64,000 bases of DNA from Mycobacterium colombiense (GCF_003284975.1 NZ_QMEU01000001.1:146321-210320); one strand, 5' to 3'; shown: positions 19,661 to 28,851, numbered from the stretch's first letter. Program-made: numbers and translations. The notes: generated by a model from the letters alone, not told the origin.

Positions 19661-19969
19661 ATGGCCATCGTCGCTACTACGATCGTCCATCCGAACCCTG
19701 GGGTCGCCTGGGACGACATTCAGAAGCAGTTGAAGCGAGCGACCGGGCTTGCCCGCAAACATGGCGCGGAGAACGTCACCGCGCTGGTCAACATGATCGG
19801 AGGTCAGGGCACCAACGCCATCGGCTTGATGTCGACTACCAAGGACTGGGCCACGTACGGCCAGGTCCAGCAGAGCCTCAATGCTGACCCGGATTTCCAA
19901 GGCCTCCTCGTCGACGCGGCCCAAATGGCCACTTGGGAGAACTACGTCAGCCAGACGATCGAGGTCTAG
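19661..19969 (+). CDS. Hypothetical 102-residue protein, dimeric alpha/beta-barrel-like
   Basis: A soluble 102-residue protein: MAIVATTIVHPNPGVAWDDI, then an amphipathic helix (QKQLKRATGLARKHGAENVTALVN) and a C-terminal half with NADPDFQGLLVDAAQMATWE. The beta-alpha-beta pattern and length resemble small ABM/ferredoxin-like barrel proteins, but no catalytic motif is visible. GCGAAAGGTCC precedes the ATG. Unknown function, and the fold is a guess from the pattern. Confidence 0.7.
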   Translation: MAIVATTIVHPNPGVAWDDIQKQLKRATGLARKHGAENVTALVNMIGGQGTNAIGLMSTTKDWATYGQVQQSLNADPDFQGLLVDAAQMATWENYVSQTIEV

Positions 19970-20224
19970 TAACACGGCCGAGTAATGAGGTGATTCGACC
20001 ACGTCGGTGGGGCGTTGGTGCCTCGATTGTCGGTCCGCACCGTCAATCGTCTAGGTATTCAGCAGGATTGCTTACCTAGGCGATAGCGCCCGGTTCGACT
20101 GCGCCCCGTTTCCCATGCCTTCCCGCTGTGTCACCGTGATCGGCGTTAGCCCCGACAGAGGTGTGCGGGAGACCTGCGGAACAACTGGAACCAGATCGGC
20201 CCAGCCGCTTTTGAATAGATGATC

Positions 20225-20255
20225 GGGCCGCCCTACTCGCGCCACGGGGCGGCCC
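20225..20255. terminator. GC-rich hairpin followed by TTT
   Basis: Exact 9-bp arms GGGCCGCCC (20225-20233) and GGGCGGCCC (20247-20255), then TTT. On the minus strand it lies just past the decayed cyclase fragment, so it may be its old terminator. Confidence 0.5.
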
Positions 20256-20261
20256 TTTCAC

Positions 20262-20514
20262 GGGGGAGGTCCAAAGAGTTGGACGGCGGCTGTCTTGCCC
20301 CTGAGGGCGTGAGACCTACGGCCGATGAGTCCAGCGACCGCTGATTTAGCGCGTCGACGCAGCGGGTGAGAAGGATTGAGTCGCCGGTGATTTAGCTGTG
20401 CTGCTCGGCGCGGGCCGCGACGTTGACCGTGTCACCGATCAGGGTGAATCCCCGCTTGCCTGCCCCGCCGATGGTCCCCGCGATGACGAGGCCAGTGTCG
20501 ATTTCGCTGGCCGG
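20262..20514 (-). pseudogene. Decayed adenylate/guanylate cyclase catalytic fragment
   Basis: Reading the minus strand from about 20514 gives IDTGLVIAGTIGGAGKRGFT, then LIGDTVNVAARAEQHS, a stop codon, then TGDSILLTRCVDAL. After a frame change comes LRGKTAAVQLFG. These are the consecutive segments of the C-terminal half of a class III cyclase domain (INTGxVxAGxxG, GDxVNxAARxE, TGxxILLT, LRGKxxxVxxF). The N-terminal half is missing, and an in-frame stop plus a frameshift rule out function. It is a remnant of a once complete gene. Confidence 0.75.
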
Positions 20515-20697
20515 TCAAAGTACTGGTGGCGCGGGAGTTGGCCTCGGACGAATCGACTGACCGGCCGGAAGGGCCAGGGTCGAGACGACGCTGATCACCG
20601 GCTGAACCACCGCTTTCCGCGGCGTACCTCGAGCTGGTCAGGGGTCTATTCTTTGGGGAGGGTTGATGAGACATATACGCCCGAGCCGAGGAGCGTG

Positions 20698-21762
20698 ATG
20701 GCGAACCAAATCGGAGAAGTCGATACGCCTGAGTACCGACCATGGGTCACCGTCGGAACGACCGATGAGGTCGCCGAATTGCGCCGGAAACTAACGGAGT
20801 CCTGGCCATATTGGTGGCCCGAGATCCACCCGCTAGGGGACAGGGCGTCAGTCTCATTTGCACACCGTATCGGCCGGGTCGGTCCCCTGACCATCCTGGA
20901 AACCAGTTATCACGATGAGGCGTGGGTGAGCGCTGTCGAGAGTTCCCTCTACCACGTCACCCTGCCTATCTGGACTCCTTCGGTCGCCGTCGGTCGGGGT
21001 TCGCCCATCTTTCCTACGCCTGGCTCATTCGTGGTGTATCGACCGGAAGACGAACTGGGCGTCCGCCGTCCTGCTGGCCCCCGGCTCACACTAATGATCC
21101 AGCCTCCCGCCGTTGAGGAGGCGCTTGCCGACGCACTCGGGCGCCCAATAACGTCCCAAATCGACTTTCAATCCATCTTGCCGCCCACAAGTGCAGCCGT
21201 TCGGAGCTGGGTCTCCATGGTCTGGCTGTTGACCGCGCAACTGTTCCGGCCGGCCAGTGTCGTGCATCAGCCGATTGTCGGGATGCCTTTCGCGGAGAGT
21301 GTGATCCGCGGCCTCCTCTGGGCCGCACACCACCCTTACCGCGCGGCATTGGACGGTGAAGCGACGGAGCTTCCACCTCGCGCCATCCGCGCGGCGATCG
21401 AAATCATCGAAGCCGAACCACATGAGCCGCTGACTGTCTCGACATTGGCCGCCCGAAGCTACGTCAGCGTTCGTTCGCTTCAGCAGGGCTTTAGAGCCCA
21501 CCTCGGTACGACACCCATGGCGTACCTGCGTGACGTCCGTCTCCGCCGTGTCCATCGGGACTTGCTGGGCTCCGATCCTTCGACCGAGACGGTGGGATCC
21601 ATCGCATCTCGTTGGGGATTCAACAATTTGGGGCGGTTCGCCGCGGCCTACGCCGTCCGCTATGGCGAGAAACCCGTCGCGACGCTGCGCCAGTCAGGCG
21701 GCGTTACCCGACGACGTGGGGAACTCCGGCGCCCGACACGACGACAGCCATGCCCAGAATAA
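20698..21762 (+). CDS. AraC-family transcriptional regulator
   Basis: A 354-residue regulator. The ATG at 20698 follows CCGAGGAGCGTG, a good ribosome-binding site. The N-terminal two-thirds resembles the AraC ligand-binding domain seen in AraC_binding_2 types (SFAHRIGRVGPLTILETSYH). The C-terminal double helix-turn-helix (about 235-335) includes EPLTVSTLAARSYVSVRSLQ, QGFRAHLGTTPMAYLRDVRL and the second-helix signature RWGFNNLGRFAAAYAVRYGE. It is convergent with the AidB-like gene, 43 bp away. Its target may be that gene or something outside the island; no operator is evident. Confidence 0.87.
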   Translation: MANQIGEVDTPEYRPWVTVGTTDEVAELRRKLTESWPYWWPEIHPLGDRASVSFAHRIGRVGPLTILETSYHDEAWVSAVESSLYHVTLPIWTPSVAVGRGSPIFPTPGSFVVYRPEDELGVRRPAGPRLTLMIQPPAVEEALADALGRPITSQIDFQSILPPTSAAVRSWVSMVWLLTAQLFRPASVVHQPIVGMPFAESVIRGLLWAAHHPYRAALDGEATELPPRAIRAAIEIIEAEPHEPLTVSTLAARSYVSVRSLQQGFRAHLGTTPMAYLRDVRLRRVHRDLLGSDPSTETVGSIASRWGFNNLGRFAAAYAVRYGEKPVATLRQSGGVTRRRGELRRPTRRQPCPE

Positions 21763-21805
21763 GCCGTCCCGACAACGCAATTCATTGCCCGTCAAAACGG
21801 AACGT

Positions 21806-23431
21806 CTAAGCTCGCGCCACGATCGCTCGAAGGTCCAGACGCGTTGCAAGAGCGCCATACTCTAGGTGACGGTCGTCGCTCATGCGAGCGGCTACGAATG
21901 CGTCTGCCACTGCGGATGGCGCCTCACGAATGACAATCGAAGCCTGCAGGGCCAACGCGAGGGACTCGACGAGTCGTCGAGCCTGTCCTTGGGCCGCTGC
22001 CGCGTCCGCACCCGCATGTCTGACGCTCTCGCGCACGTGAGCGATGTGCTTGTCGAACTCTGGATATTGGCCGAGCGCGGAACATATCTCGCGATCGAAG
22101 GCCTCGACCGAGTGCGGCTCGCGGGCGATGGCTCGGAGGACATCGAGGGCAATTACATTGCCCGAACCTTCCCAGATCGCCATTAGCGGTTGCTCCCGAT
22201 AGCGGCGCGCCAGCGGGAAGAGTTCGCTGTAACCGTTTCCCCCTAGGCATTCCAACGCCTCGTAGGCGTGGTGTGGGCCCCGCTTGCAAACCCAGTACTT
22301 TGCGACAGGCGTCGCTAGCCGCCGAAAGGCTACCGACTCGTCGTCGTCACTGTCGTAGGCGGCGGCCAGTCGTAGCGCGGTCCAGGTGGCAGCCTCGGCC
22401 TCCAGTTGAAGGTCGGCTATGACGCTGGTCATCGCCGGTTGATGGATGAGCATTGCGCCGAAGGCGGAGCGATTGCGACAGTGCCATGCGGCCTCCGCGA
22501 CGGATTGCCGCATGCCTGCGGCGCTCATTAGCACGCAGTCCAACCGCGTCTGAGAAACCATCTCGATGATTGTGCGCACGCCGCAGCCCGCCTCGCCGAT
22601 CAGCCAGCCGGTGGTGTCCTCCAACTCGATTTCTGCGGAAGCGTTGGATTTGTTGCCTAGCTTGTCTTTTAACCGTTGGATACGAAACTCATTGCAGCTT
22701 CCGTCTGGCAGCATTCGCGGCACCAGGAAGCAGGACAATCCGCCCGGGGTTTGCGCAAGCATAAGAAAGGCGTCGGACTGCGGAGCGGAGCAAAACCACT
22801 TGTGGCCAGTCAGGCGCCAGGTTCCGTCCTTGGCGTCGACTGCGCGGGTGGTATTGGTTCGCACGTCGGATCCACCCTGCTTCTCGGTCATCGCCATTCC
22901 GAAGATCGCTGACGCTTTGGTATCAGGGGCGCGGAGTTCCGGGTCGTAGGTTCGCGAATACACCCGGGGCAGCCATGTCTGCGCGAGGTCGGGAGCAAGT
23001 CGCAGTGATGGAACGACGGAATGGGTCATGCCCACCGGACATGTGTGACCGGGCTCTACCTGGGCGAAGAGCATGTATGTCACGGCACGGGCGATGTGTG
23101 CGCCCGGACGTGGGTCGGCCCAGCAGCTGGTGTGAGCGCCATATCGGATCGCCGAGCAAATGACGCGGTGATAGGCCGGGTGGAAGTCGACCGCATCGAC
23201 GCGGTTGCCCAGTCGATCATGACTGACGAACACCGGAGAGTAGGTGTTGGCGAGATCGGCGTCCCTCTGAAAATCGGCTTGGCCGACCAGCTCACCGACA
23301 TCGCTGAGCTGGTCCGTCGCCCACCCGATGCCATAACATTCCACGGCTTCGGTGAGCGCGATGTTGGAGTCGAACTCGTTTACCCCCACCCTCGGTGGCG
23401 CCTGATTGAACACTTCGTGCGTTGCCGTCAT
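21806..23431 (-). CDS. AidB-like acyl-CoA dehydrogenase family flavoprotein
   Basis: A 541-residue protein, the same length as E. coli AidB and much longer than ordinary FadE proteins. The ATG at 23431 is preceded by AGAGGAAATTG. Features: FGMAMTEKQGGSDVRTNTT, WFCSAPQSDAFLMLAQT, the VSQTRLDC segment, ALECLGGNGYSE and REQPLMAIWEGSGNVIALDV, all AidB-type. AidB binds DNA and FAD and is induced by alkylation in E. coli. Whether this one dehydrogenates an acyl-CoA or protects DNA is open. It sits in the accessory island next to an IS fragment and faces an AraC regulator. Confidence 0.87.
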   Translation of the reverse strand: MTATHEVFNQAPPRVGVNEFDSNIALTEAVECYGIGWATDQLSDVGELVGQADFQRDADLANTYSPVFVSHDRLGNRVDAVDFHPAYHRVICSAIRYGAHTSCWADPRPGAHIARAVTYMLFAQVEPGHTCPVGMTHSVVPSLRLAPDLAQTWLPRVYSRTYDPELRAPDTKASAIFGMAMTEKQGGSDVRTNTTRAVDAKDGTWRLTGHKWFCSAPQSDAFLMLAQTPGGLSCFLVPRMLPDGSCNEFRIQRLKDKLGNKSNASAEIELEDTTGWLIGEAGCGVRTIIEMVSQTRLDCVLMSAAGMRQSVAEAAWHCRNRSAFGAMLIHQPAMTSVIADLQLEAEAATWTALRLAAAYDSDDDESVAFRRLATPVAKYWVCKRGPHHAYEALECLGGNGYSELFPLARRYREQPLMAIWEGSGNVIALDVLRAIAREPHSVEAFDREICSALGQYPEFDKHIAHVRESVRHAGADAAAAQGQARRLVESLALALQASIVIREAPSAVADAFVAARMSDDRHLEYGALATRLDLRAIVARA

Positions 23432-23537
23432 CAATTTCCTCTCTGCGACAGACGGCCTCAAGTCAGAGGACCGACCATGGCGGCACGGCTTGACAATCAC
23501 ATGTCTGATTGACGCTAGGCAGGCGAGGGACGAGGCT

Positions 23538-23819
23538 CTACCCGCTGAACGAAGCGTTCACGGCCGCATCACGCAAACCACTCGCACATACAGACACCCT
23601 CTGACCAGTGCCCCCGGGCATGGCATGCGGACAGCTCACCGGCCGATGCGACCGGTCCGCCAACCCCTCGAGGCCCTCGGCCTCGTAACGGGCCAGCCAC
23701 CGGTGCAGCGTCTGACGAGCCACTCCGGCCTTTTCCGCGGCTTGGGACACCGTTAACCCGTCACCAATCACCGCCATCACGGCCTGATACCGCTGCTCTG
23801 CCACGCTCAACTCCCTCAT
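23538..23819 (-). pseudogene. Truncated IS481-type transposase (N-terminal helix-turn-helix only)
   Basis: Starting at 23819 the frame encodes MRELSVAEQRYQAVMAVIGD, then LTVSQAAEKAGVARQTLHRW, then a segment ending GLADRSHRPVSCPHAMP. This is the helix-turn-helix start of IS481-family transposases, which are normally over 300 residues. After CPHAMP the homology stops and the frame ends in unrelated residues, so the DDE catalytic domain is missing. It marks an insertion and later deletion beside tRNA-Arg. Confidence 0.8.
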
Positions 23820-23848
23820 TCCGGGAGTGTCGCGGATCAACCGAAACC

Positions 23849-23914
23849 ACTGTCACGTCTCAGCCGAAACACTGTCACCTATCAGCGAAGCCGAACTGTC
23901 ACGCAACAGCCGAG
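23849..23914. repeat. Three degenerate direct repeats at the IS remnant end
   Basis: CTGTCAC occurs three times at about 20-23 bp intervals, each followed by a CAGC/GCCGA element (CTGTCACGTCTCAGCCGAA, CTGTCACCTATCAGCGAAG, CTGTCACGCAACAGCCGAG). This is the layout of transposase-binding repeats at an insertion sequence terminus, upstream of the transposase stub. Confidence 0.6.
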
Positions 23915-23932
23915 GTCATACACCAATCTCGG

Positions 23933-24006
23933 TGCCCCCGGCACGACTCGAACGTGCGACCTAGGGATTAGAAGGCCCTTGCTCTATCCACCTGAGCTAC
24001 GGAGGC
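23933..24006 (-). tRNA. tRNA-Arg (anticodon TCT)
   Basis: The minus strand folds as a cloverleaf: acceptor GCCTCCG/CGGGGGC, D-arm GCTCAGGTGGATAGAGC, anticodon loop CTTCTAA (TCT, reading AGA) and T-arm GCACGTTCGAGTCGTGC. CCA is not encoded. It bounds the accessory island, a position often used for integration. Confidence 0.93.
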
Positions 24007-24193
24007 AATGTGCAGGTCAGTCTATCCAACCGCACCTGCCGACCCGATTCCCCGCCGCCACGCGCACGAAAAGCCTTCCCGCGCCACGTTTATCGGTTAT
24101 CGTGGGGACCCTCGACACACGAATAACATCGGCCGGTCATGGGTCGTTAACCGCAATGAGGCGTGTGCATAACGTTCCAGGGGTGACGTTGCA

Positions 24194-25441
24194 ATGAGCG
24201 TGGCCAGCAAGCAGACCTCGCCCTATTCGTGGGCGGGGGCCCAAGTGGCACGGCTGGCAGCCGAAGCCCGGGATGTCTACCAACTCGGCAACCTGGTGCT
24301 GCGCGGCGGGCCGTTCGCGCTGGGCTGCTTCGCCGGCTGGCTTGCCACGGAGTTTCCTCCGCACGTAGTGACCGGTCACGCGCTGTCCCGCGTTTCGCAT
24401 CCGTCCGTCGGCCGGGTCGGCACGACGCTGGCCGCCCAGCGGGCTGATCGAACCCTCACCGCCGCGCTCGAGGAGTCCTTCGGCCCCGAGTTTCGCGAAC
24501 AGGTATGTCATCCCGCCGCCGTCGGCGCAATGTGCGCTCCGCGCGGTCGACTGCTGGGCAGGCCCGGGCCGCACCGCCGGTATGCGTCGCAGACGTCCGA
24601 CATCTCCTACGGTCCGAGCCCGCGCGACAACATGCTGGACATCTGGCGGCGCGACGACTTGGCCCCAGGTTGCCGCGCACCCGTGCTGATCCAGGTGCCG
24701 GGCGGGGCATGGGCGCTCAACGGCCGGCGTCCGCAGGCCTACACGCTGATGAGCCGAATGGTCCAACTCGGCTGGATCTGCGTCTCGATCGACTACAGCA
24801 AGAGCCCGCGCGCCACCTTCCCCGCACACCTCGTCGACGTCAAAAGGGCGATCGCGTGGGTCCGGGAGAACATCGCCGACTACGGCGGCGACCCGGATTT
24901 CATCGCGATCACCGGCGGCTCGGCGGGTGGGCACCTGGCCTCCCTGGCGGCGCTGACCCCGAACGACCCCGCCTTCCAGCCCGGTTTCGAAGAGGCCGAC
25001 ACCACCGTGCAAGCGGTAGCGCCCTACTACGGCGTCTACGACTTCACCGACTTCGACAACATGCACCCACTGATGTTGCCGTTCCTCGAACAGTTCGTGA
25101 TGAAGGCCCGCTACGCCGACGCGCCCGAGCGCTTCACGGCCGCATCGCCCGTCTCCTACGTGCACGCCGACGCGCCGCCCTTCTTCGTGTTGCACGGCCA
25201 GAAGGACGAGTTGGTGCCCAACGGCCAGGCTCGCGCTTTCTGCGCGGCGTTGCGCGCGGCCGGCGCTGCCACGGTGGCGTACGCCGAACTCGGCAACGCC
25301 CACCACGCTTTCGACATCACGCCGACGGTCCGATCGCGGCTGGCCGCTGACGCCGTCGCCGATTTCCTCGGGGTCGTGTACGGGCGGCGCGTCAGCTCCC
25401 TGCTGGATTCCCTGCCACTGTCGGCCACTTCGGCCAGCTGA
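24194..25441 (+). CDS. lipQ: Carboxylesterase/lipase LipQ
   Basis: Alpha/beta-hydrolase of the hormone-sensitive-lipase/esterase type, 415 residues, matching Rv2485c LipQ in position and size. Oxyanion motif PGGAWALNG near residue 173, nucleophile in TGGSAGGHLASL near 243, acidic residue in LHGQKDELVP near 340, and His in GNAHHAFDI near 372. The N-terminal 110 residues carry hydrophobic stretches and may anchor it to the membrane. The stop lies in a three-fold GGCCAGCTGA repeat. It is upstream of the acyltransferase operon. Confidence 0.9.
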   Translation: MSVASKQTSPYSWAGAQVARLAAEARDVYQLGNLVLRGGPFALGCFAGWLATEFPPHVVTGHALSRVSHPSVGRVGTTLAAQRADRTLTAALEESFGPEFREQVCHPAAVGAMCAPRGRLLGRPGPHRRYASQTSDISYGPSPRDNMLDIWRRDDLAPGCRAPVLIQVPGGAWALNGRRPQAYTLMSRMVQLGWICVSIDYSKSPRATFPAHLVDVKRAIAWVRENIADYGGDPDFIAITGGSAGGHLASLAALTPNDPAFQPGFEEADTTVQAVAPYYGVYDFTDFDNMHPLMLPFLEQFVMKARYADAPERFTAASPVSYVHADAPPFFVLHGQKDELVPNGQARAFCAALRAAGAATVAYAELGNAHHAFDITPTVRSRLAADAVADFLGVVYGRRVSSLLDSLPLSATSAS

Positions 25442-25463
25442 GGGCCAGCTGAGGGCCAGCTGA
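25432..25463. repeat. Three tandem copies of an 11-bp unit at the lipQ stop
   Basis: GGCCAGCTGAG is repeated three times with period 11. The first copy holds the lipQ stop codon TGA. Since 11 is not a multiple of three, a change in copy number leaves the stop intact. Confidence 0.75.
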
Positions 25464-25594
25464 ATCGGCGGCCCGGTACTCGCCGCTCCTTTCACCAGCG
25501 TGGTAACCCGACTAGCGTTGGGTAGACCATCGGGGTTGGTGGTCCTTGAGGCAGGAGGCTTGAGCGACGGTGACAACGTTGGCGCGTCGAGCTG

Positions 25595-27070
25595 ATGACC
25601 ATGACTGAATCCGTCGAGGCGATCAAGTTGTCCGACGAACTCGGGCCGGTCGACTACCTACTGCACAGGGGGGAGGCAAACCCCCGCACCCGGTCCGGAA
25701 TCATGGCCTTGGAACTGCTGGACACCACGCCGGAATGGGCACAGTTCCGGAACCGATTCGAAAGCGCCTCCCGACGGGTGCTGCGGTTGCGCCAAAAGGT
25801 CGTCGTGCCGACCCTGCCGACGGCGTCGCCGCGCTGGGTGGTCGATCCCGACTTCAACCTGGATTTTCACGTTCGTCGGGTGCGTGTTTCCGAACCCGGC
25901 ACGCTGCGTGAGGTATTCGACCTGGCCGACCTCATCCTGCAGTCGCCGATGGACATTTCGCGACCGCTGTGGACGGCCACCCTCGTGGAGGGCCTGGCCG
26001 ACGGCAAGGCCGCCACGCTGCTGCATGTGAGCCACGCCGTCACCGACGGCGTGGGCGGGGTGCAGATGTTCGCCGAAATCTATGACCTCGAGCGCGATCC
26101 GCCGGCCAAGCCGACGCTGCCGCTGCCCGTGCCGCAGGACCTGACGTCCAATGACCTGATGCGCCAGGGCATTAACCACCTGCCGTTCGCCGTGGTCGGC
26201 GGCGTCATGAGCGCGCTGTCCGGGGCCGTATCGGCGGCCGGGCGGGCGGTCCTGGAACCGACGGCCACCGTCTCGGGAATCGTCGGGTACGCCATGTCGG
26301 GCATGCGGGTGCTCAACCGGGCCGCCGAGCCGTCGCCGCTGCTGCGGCGTCGCAGCCTGGCCACCCGCAGCGAGGCGATCGACATCCCGCTCGCCGACCT
26401 GCACAAGGCCGCGAAGGCCGGCGGCGGGTCGATCAACGATGCCTACCTTGCCGGCTTGTGCGGCGCTCTGCGCCGCTACCACGAGGCGTTCGGCGTGCCG
26501 ATCAGCACGCTGCCGATGGCGGTGCCGGTCAACCTTCGGGCCGAAGCGGATACGGCCGGGGGTAACCGGTTCACGGGCGTCAACCTGGCGGCGCCGATCG
26601 GCACCGTCGACCCCGTCTCCCGGATGAAAAAGATCCGCGCCCAGATGACGCAGCGCCGCGACGAGCCCGCCATGAACATCATCGGTTCGCTGGCGCCGGT
26701 GCTCAGCGTCCTGCCAACCGCGGTGCTCGAAGGCATCACCGGGTCGGTGATCGGCTCCGACGTGCAGGCCAGCAACGTCCCGGTCTATCCCGGCGACACC
26801 TACATCGCCGGGGCGAAAGTGTTGCGGCAGTACGGTATCGGTCCACTGCCCGGGGTGGCGATGATGGTGGTGCTGATCTCGCGGGGCGGGTGGTGCACCA
26901 TTACCGTGCGCTACGACCGGGCCGCGGTGCGAAACGAGGCGTTGTTCGCCCAATGCCTGTTGGAGGGTTTCGACGAGATCCTGGCGCTGGCAGGCGACCC
27001 GCCACCGCAAGCGGTGCCCGCCTCGTTCACCGAGTCGGCGGTGTCCACTCGATCGGTGGCCGGCTCATGA
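25595..27070 (+). CDS. Wax ester synthase/diacylglycerol acyltransferase-like protein (Rv2484c-like)
   Basis: WS/DGAT-family (Tgs-like) acyltransferase of 491 residues. Members join acyl-CoA to diacylglycerol or alcohols; several mycobacterial paralogues have weak or unknown activity. The active-site motif HHxxxDG appears here as SHAVTDG at about residue 148, keeping the second (catalytic) His and DG but not the first His. The second typical region PLPGVAMMVVLISRGGWCTI is present. The ATG overlap with plsC (ATGA at 27067) shows coupling to phospholipid synthesis genes. Confidence 0.87.
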   Translation: MTMTESVEAIKLSDELGPVDYLLHRGEANPRTRSGIMALELLDTTPEWAQFRNRFESASRRVLRLRQKVVVPTLPTASPRWVVDPDFNLDFHVRRVRVSEPGTLREVFDLADLILQSPMDISRPLWTATLVEGLADGKAATLLHVSHAVTDGVGGVQMFAEIYDLERDPPAKPTLPLPVPQDLTSNDLMRQGINHLPFAVVGGVMSALSGAVSAAGRAVLEPTATVSGIVGYAMSGMRVLNRAAEPSPLLRRRSLATRSEAIDIPLADLHKAAKAGGGSINDAYLAGLCGALRRYHEAFGVPISTLPMAVPVNLRAEADTAGGNRFTGVNLAAPIGTVDPVSRMKKIRAQMTQRRDEPAMNIIGSLAPVLSVLPTAVLEGITGSVIGSDVQASNVPVYPGDTYIAGAKVLRQYGIGPLPGVAMMVVLISRGGWCTITVRYDRAAVRNEALFAQCLLEGFDEILALAGDPPPQAVPASFTESAVSTRSVAGS

Positions 27071-28851
27071 GTAACTCAAAGCAGCAGGGGGACAAGGGCG
27101 AAACGGCCGGAGCGGACCTGCGGTTGCCCGGCTCGGTGGCCGAGATCATGGCCAGCCCCGAAGGCCCGAAGATCGGCGCGTTTTTCGACTTGGACGGCAC
27201 GCTGGTCGCCGGGTTCACCGCGGTCATCCTGACCCAGGAACGGCTGCTGCGCCGCGACATGGGAGTGAGTGAACTGCTCGGCATGGTGCAGGCCGGCTTA
27301 AGCCACACCCTCGGTCGCATCGAGTTCGAGGACCTCATCGGCAAGGCCGCCAAGGCGCTCACGGGGCGACTGCTCGACGACCTGGAAGAGATCGGCGAGC
27401 GAATGTTCGTCCAGCGCATCGAATCCCGGATCTACCCGGAGATGCGTGAGCTGGTCCGCGCCCACATGGCCCGCGGCCACACCGTGGTGCTTAGTTCCTC
27501 GGCGCTGACCATCCAGGTTAATCCCGTCGCGCGGTTCCTCGGCATCCCCAACATGCTCACCAACAAGTTCGAGACCACCGAGGACGGCTTGCTCACCGGG
27601 TCCGTCCAGAAGCCGATCCTCTGGGGCCCCGGCAAAGCCGCTGCGGTACAACGCTTTGCCGCCGAGCACGACATCGATCTCAAGGACAGTTACTTCTACG
27701 CCGACGGTGACGAGGACGTCGCCCTGATGTATCTGGTCGGCAATCCCCGGCCGACTAATCCCGAAGGGAAAATGGCGGCGGTGGCCAAGCGCCGCGGTTG
27801 GCCCATCCTGAGATTCAGCAGCCGAGGTCCGGTGGGTCTGCGACGGCAGGTGCGTACCCTTGCCGGACTGGGCTCGATCGTCCCCGTCGGCGCCGGCGCA
27901 GTGGCGATGGGTGTGCTGACCGGTAGCCGGCGGCGGGGCGCGAATTTCTTCACTTCCATTTTTTCCCAAACCGTGCTGGCGACCACGGGAGTGCACCTCA
28001 ATGTCGTCGGGAGAGAGAATCTGACCGCGCAACGTCCCGCCGTCTTCATCTACAACCACCGCAATCAGGTGGATCCGGTGATCGCGGGTGCGCTGGTCAA
28101 CGACAACTGGGTTGCCGTGGCCAAGAAGGAATTACAGAAGAATCCGATCATGGCCCTGCTCGGCAAGGCATTGGACGGGGTTTTCATCGACCGAGACGAT
28201 TCGGCCTCCGCGCTGGAGACGATGCGCGTTGTCGAAGAGCGGGCCAAGAACGGACTTTCCATTGTGATGGCGCCCGAAGGCACCCGGCTGGACACCAACG
28301 AGGTCGGCCCCTTCAAAAAGGGTCCATTTCGTCTCGCGATGGCCGCCGGCATCCCGATCGTTCCGATCGTGATCCGCAACGCCGAACTCGTTGCCGCCCG
28401 GAACTCGACCGTCATCAACCCGGGCACCGTCGACGTCGCGGTCTTCCCGCCGATCTCGGTGCAGGACTGGACGCTTGACACGCTGCCGGACCGCATCGCC
28501 GAAGTGCGCCAGCTCTACCTGGATACGCTCGCCAACTGGCCCGTCGACGAACTGCCCGAGGTCGACCTGTACGCCGAGAAGAAGGCGGCCGAGAAGGCAC
28601 AGAGCCGGACCACCAAGGCACCCGCGAAGAAGGCGCCCGCGAAGAAGGCACCCGCGAAGAAGGCACCGGCGAAGAAGGATCCCGCGAAGAAGGATCCCGC
28701 GAAGAAGGCCGCGTCGAAAGCCAAGGCGCCCAAGGCAACTCCCCATGAATCCGAGGCCGCCCTCAAAGACGGCGAGGTGCAACGGCCCGCGACCAAGGCG
28801 GCGCCCGGCAACGCCGAGTCACCGGAATCGCCGCACCGAGGGCATCCGTGA
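27067..28851 (+). CDS. plsC: Bifunctional HAD phosphatase / 1-acyl-glycerol-3-phosphate acyltransferase PlsC
   Basis: Makes phosphatidic acid from lysophosphatidic acid; the N-terminal HAD-IB domain may be an L-3-phosphoserine phosphatase-like enzyme. Order over 594 residues: HAD nucleophile in [11 protein letters not shown] near 37, HAD motif ADGDEDVAL near 218, acyltransferase HRNQVD (HX4D) near 338, APEGTR near 403, and a C-terminal tail of [10 protein letters not shown] repeats (about residues 516-547), very basic and low-complexity. The start ATG at 27067 overlaps the stop of the WS/DGAT gene, and its stop overlaps the plsB2 start. Confidence 0.92.
   Translation: MSNSKQQGDKGETAGADLRLPGSVAEIMASPEGPKIGAFFDLDGTLVAGFTAVILTQERLLRRDMGVSELLGMVQAGLSHTLGRIEFEDLIGKAAKALTGRLLDDLEEIGERMFVQRIESRIYPEMRELVRAHMARGHTVVLSSSALTIQVNPVARFLGIPNMLTNKFETTEDGLLTGSVQKPILWGPGKAAAVQRFAAEHDIDLKDSYFYADGDEDVALMYLVGNPRPTNPEGKMAAVAKRRGWPILRFSSRGPVGLRRQVRTLAGLGSIVPVGAGAVAMGVLTGSRRRGANFFTSIFSQTVLATTGVHLNVVGRENLTAQRPAVFIYNHRNQVDPVIAGALVNDNWVAVAKKELQKNPIMALLGKALDGVFIDRDDSASALETMRVVEERAKNGLSIVMAPEGTRLDTNEVGPFKKGPFRLAMAAGIPIVPIVIRNAELVAARNSTVINPGTVDVAVFPPISVQDWTLDTLPDRIAEVRQLYLDTLANWPVDELPEVDLYAEKKAAEKAQSRTTKAPAKKAPAKKAPAKKAPAKKDPAKKDPAKKAASKAKAPKATPHESEAALKDGEVQRPATKAAPGNAESPESPHRGHP
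28613..28713. repeat. 15-bp tandem repeats encoding PAKKA in plsC
   Basis: About seven in-frame copies of a 15-bp unit resembling GCACCCGCGAAGAAG, encoding A/D-P-A-K-K. Gain or loss of units keeps the frame and would change the length of the basic tail. Confidence 0.8.
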
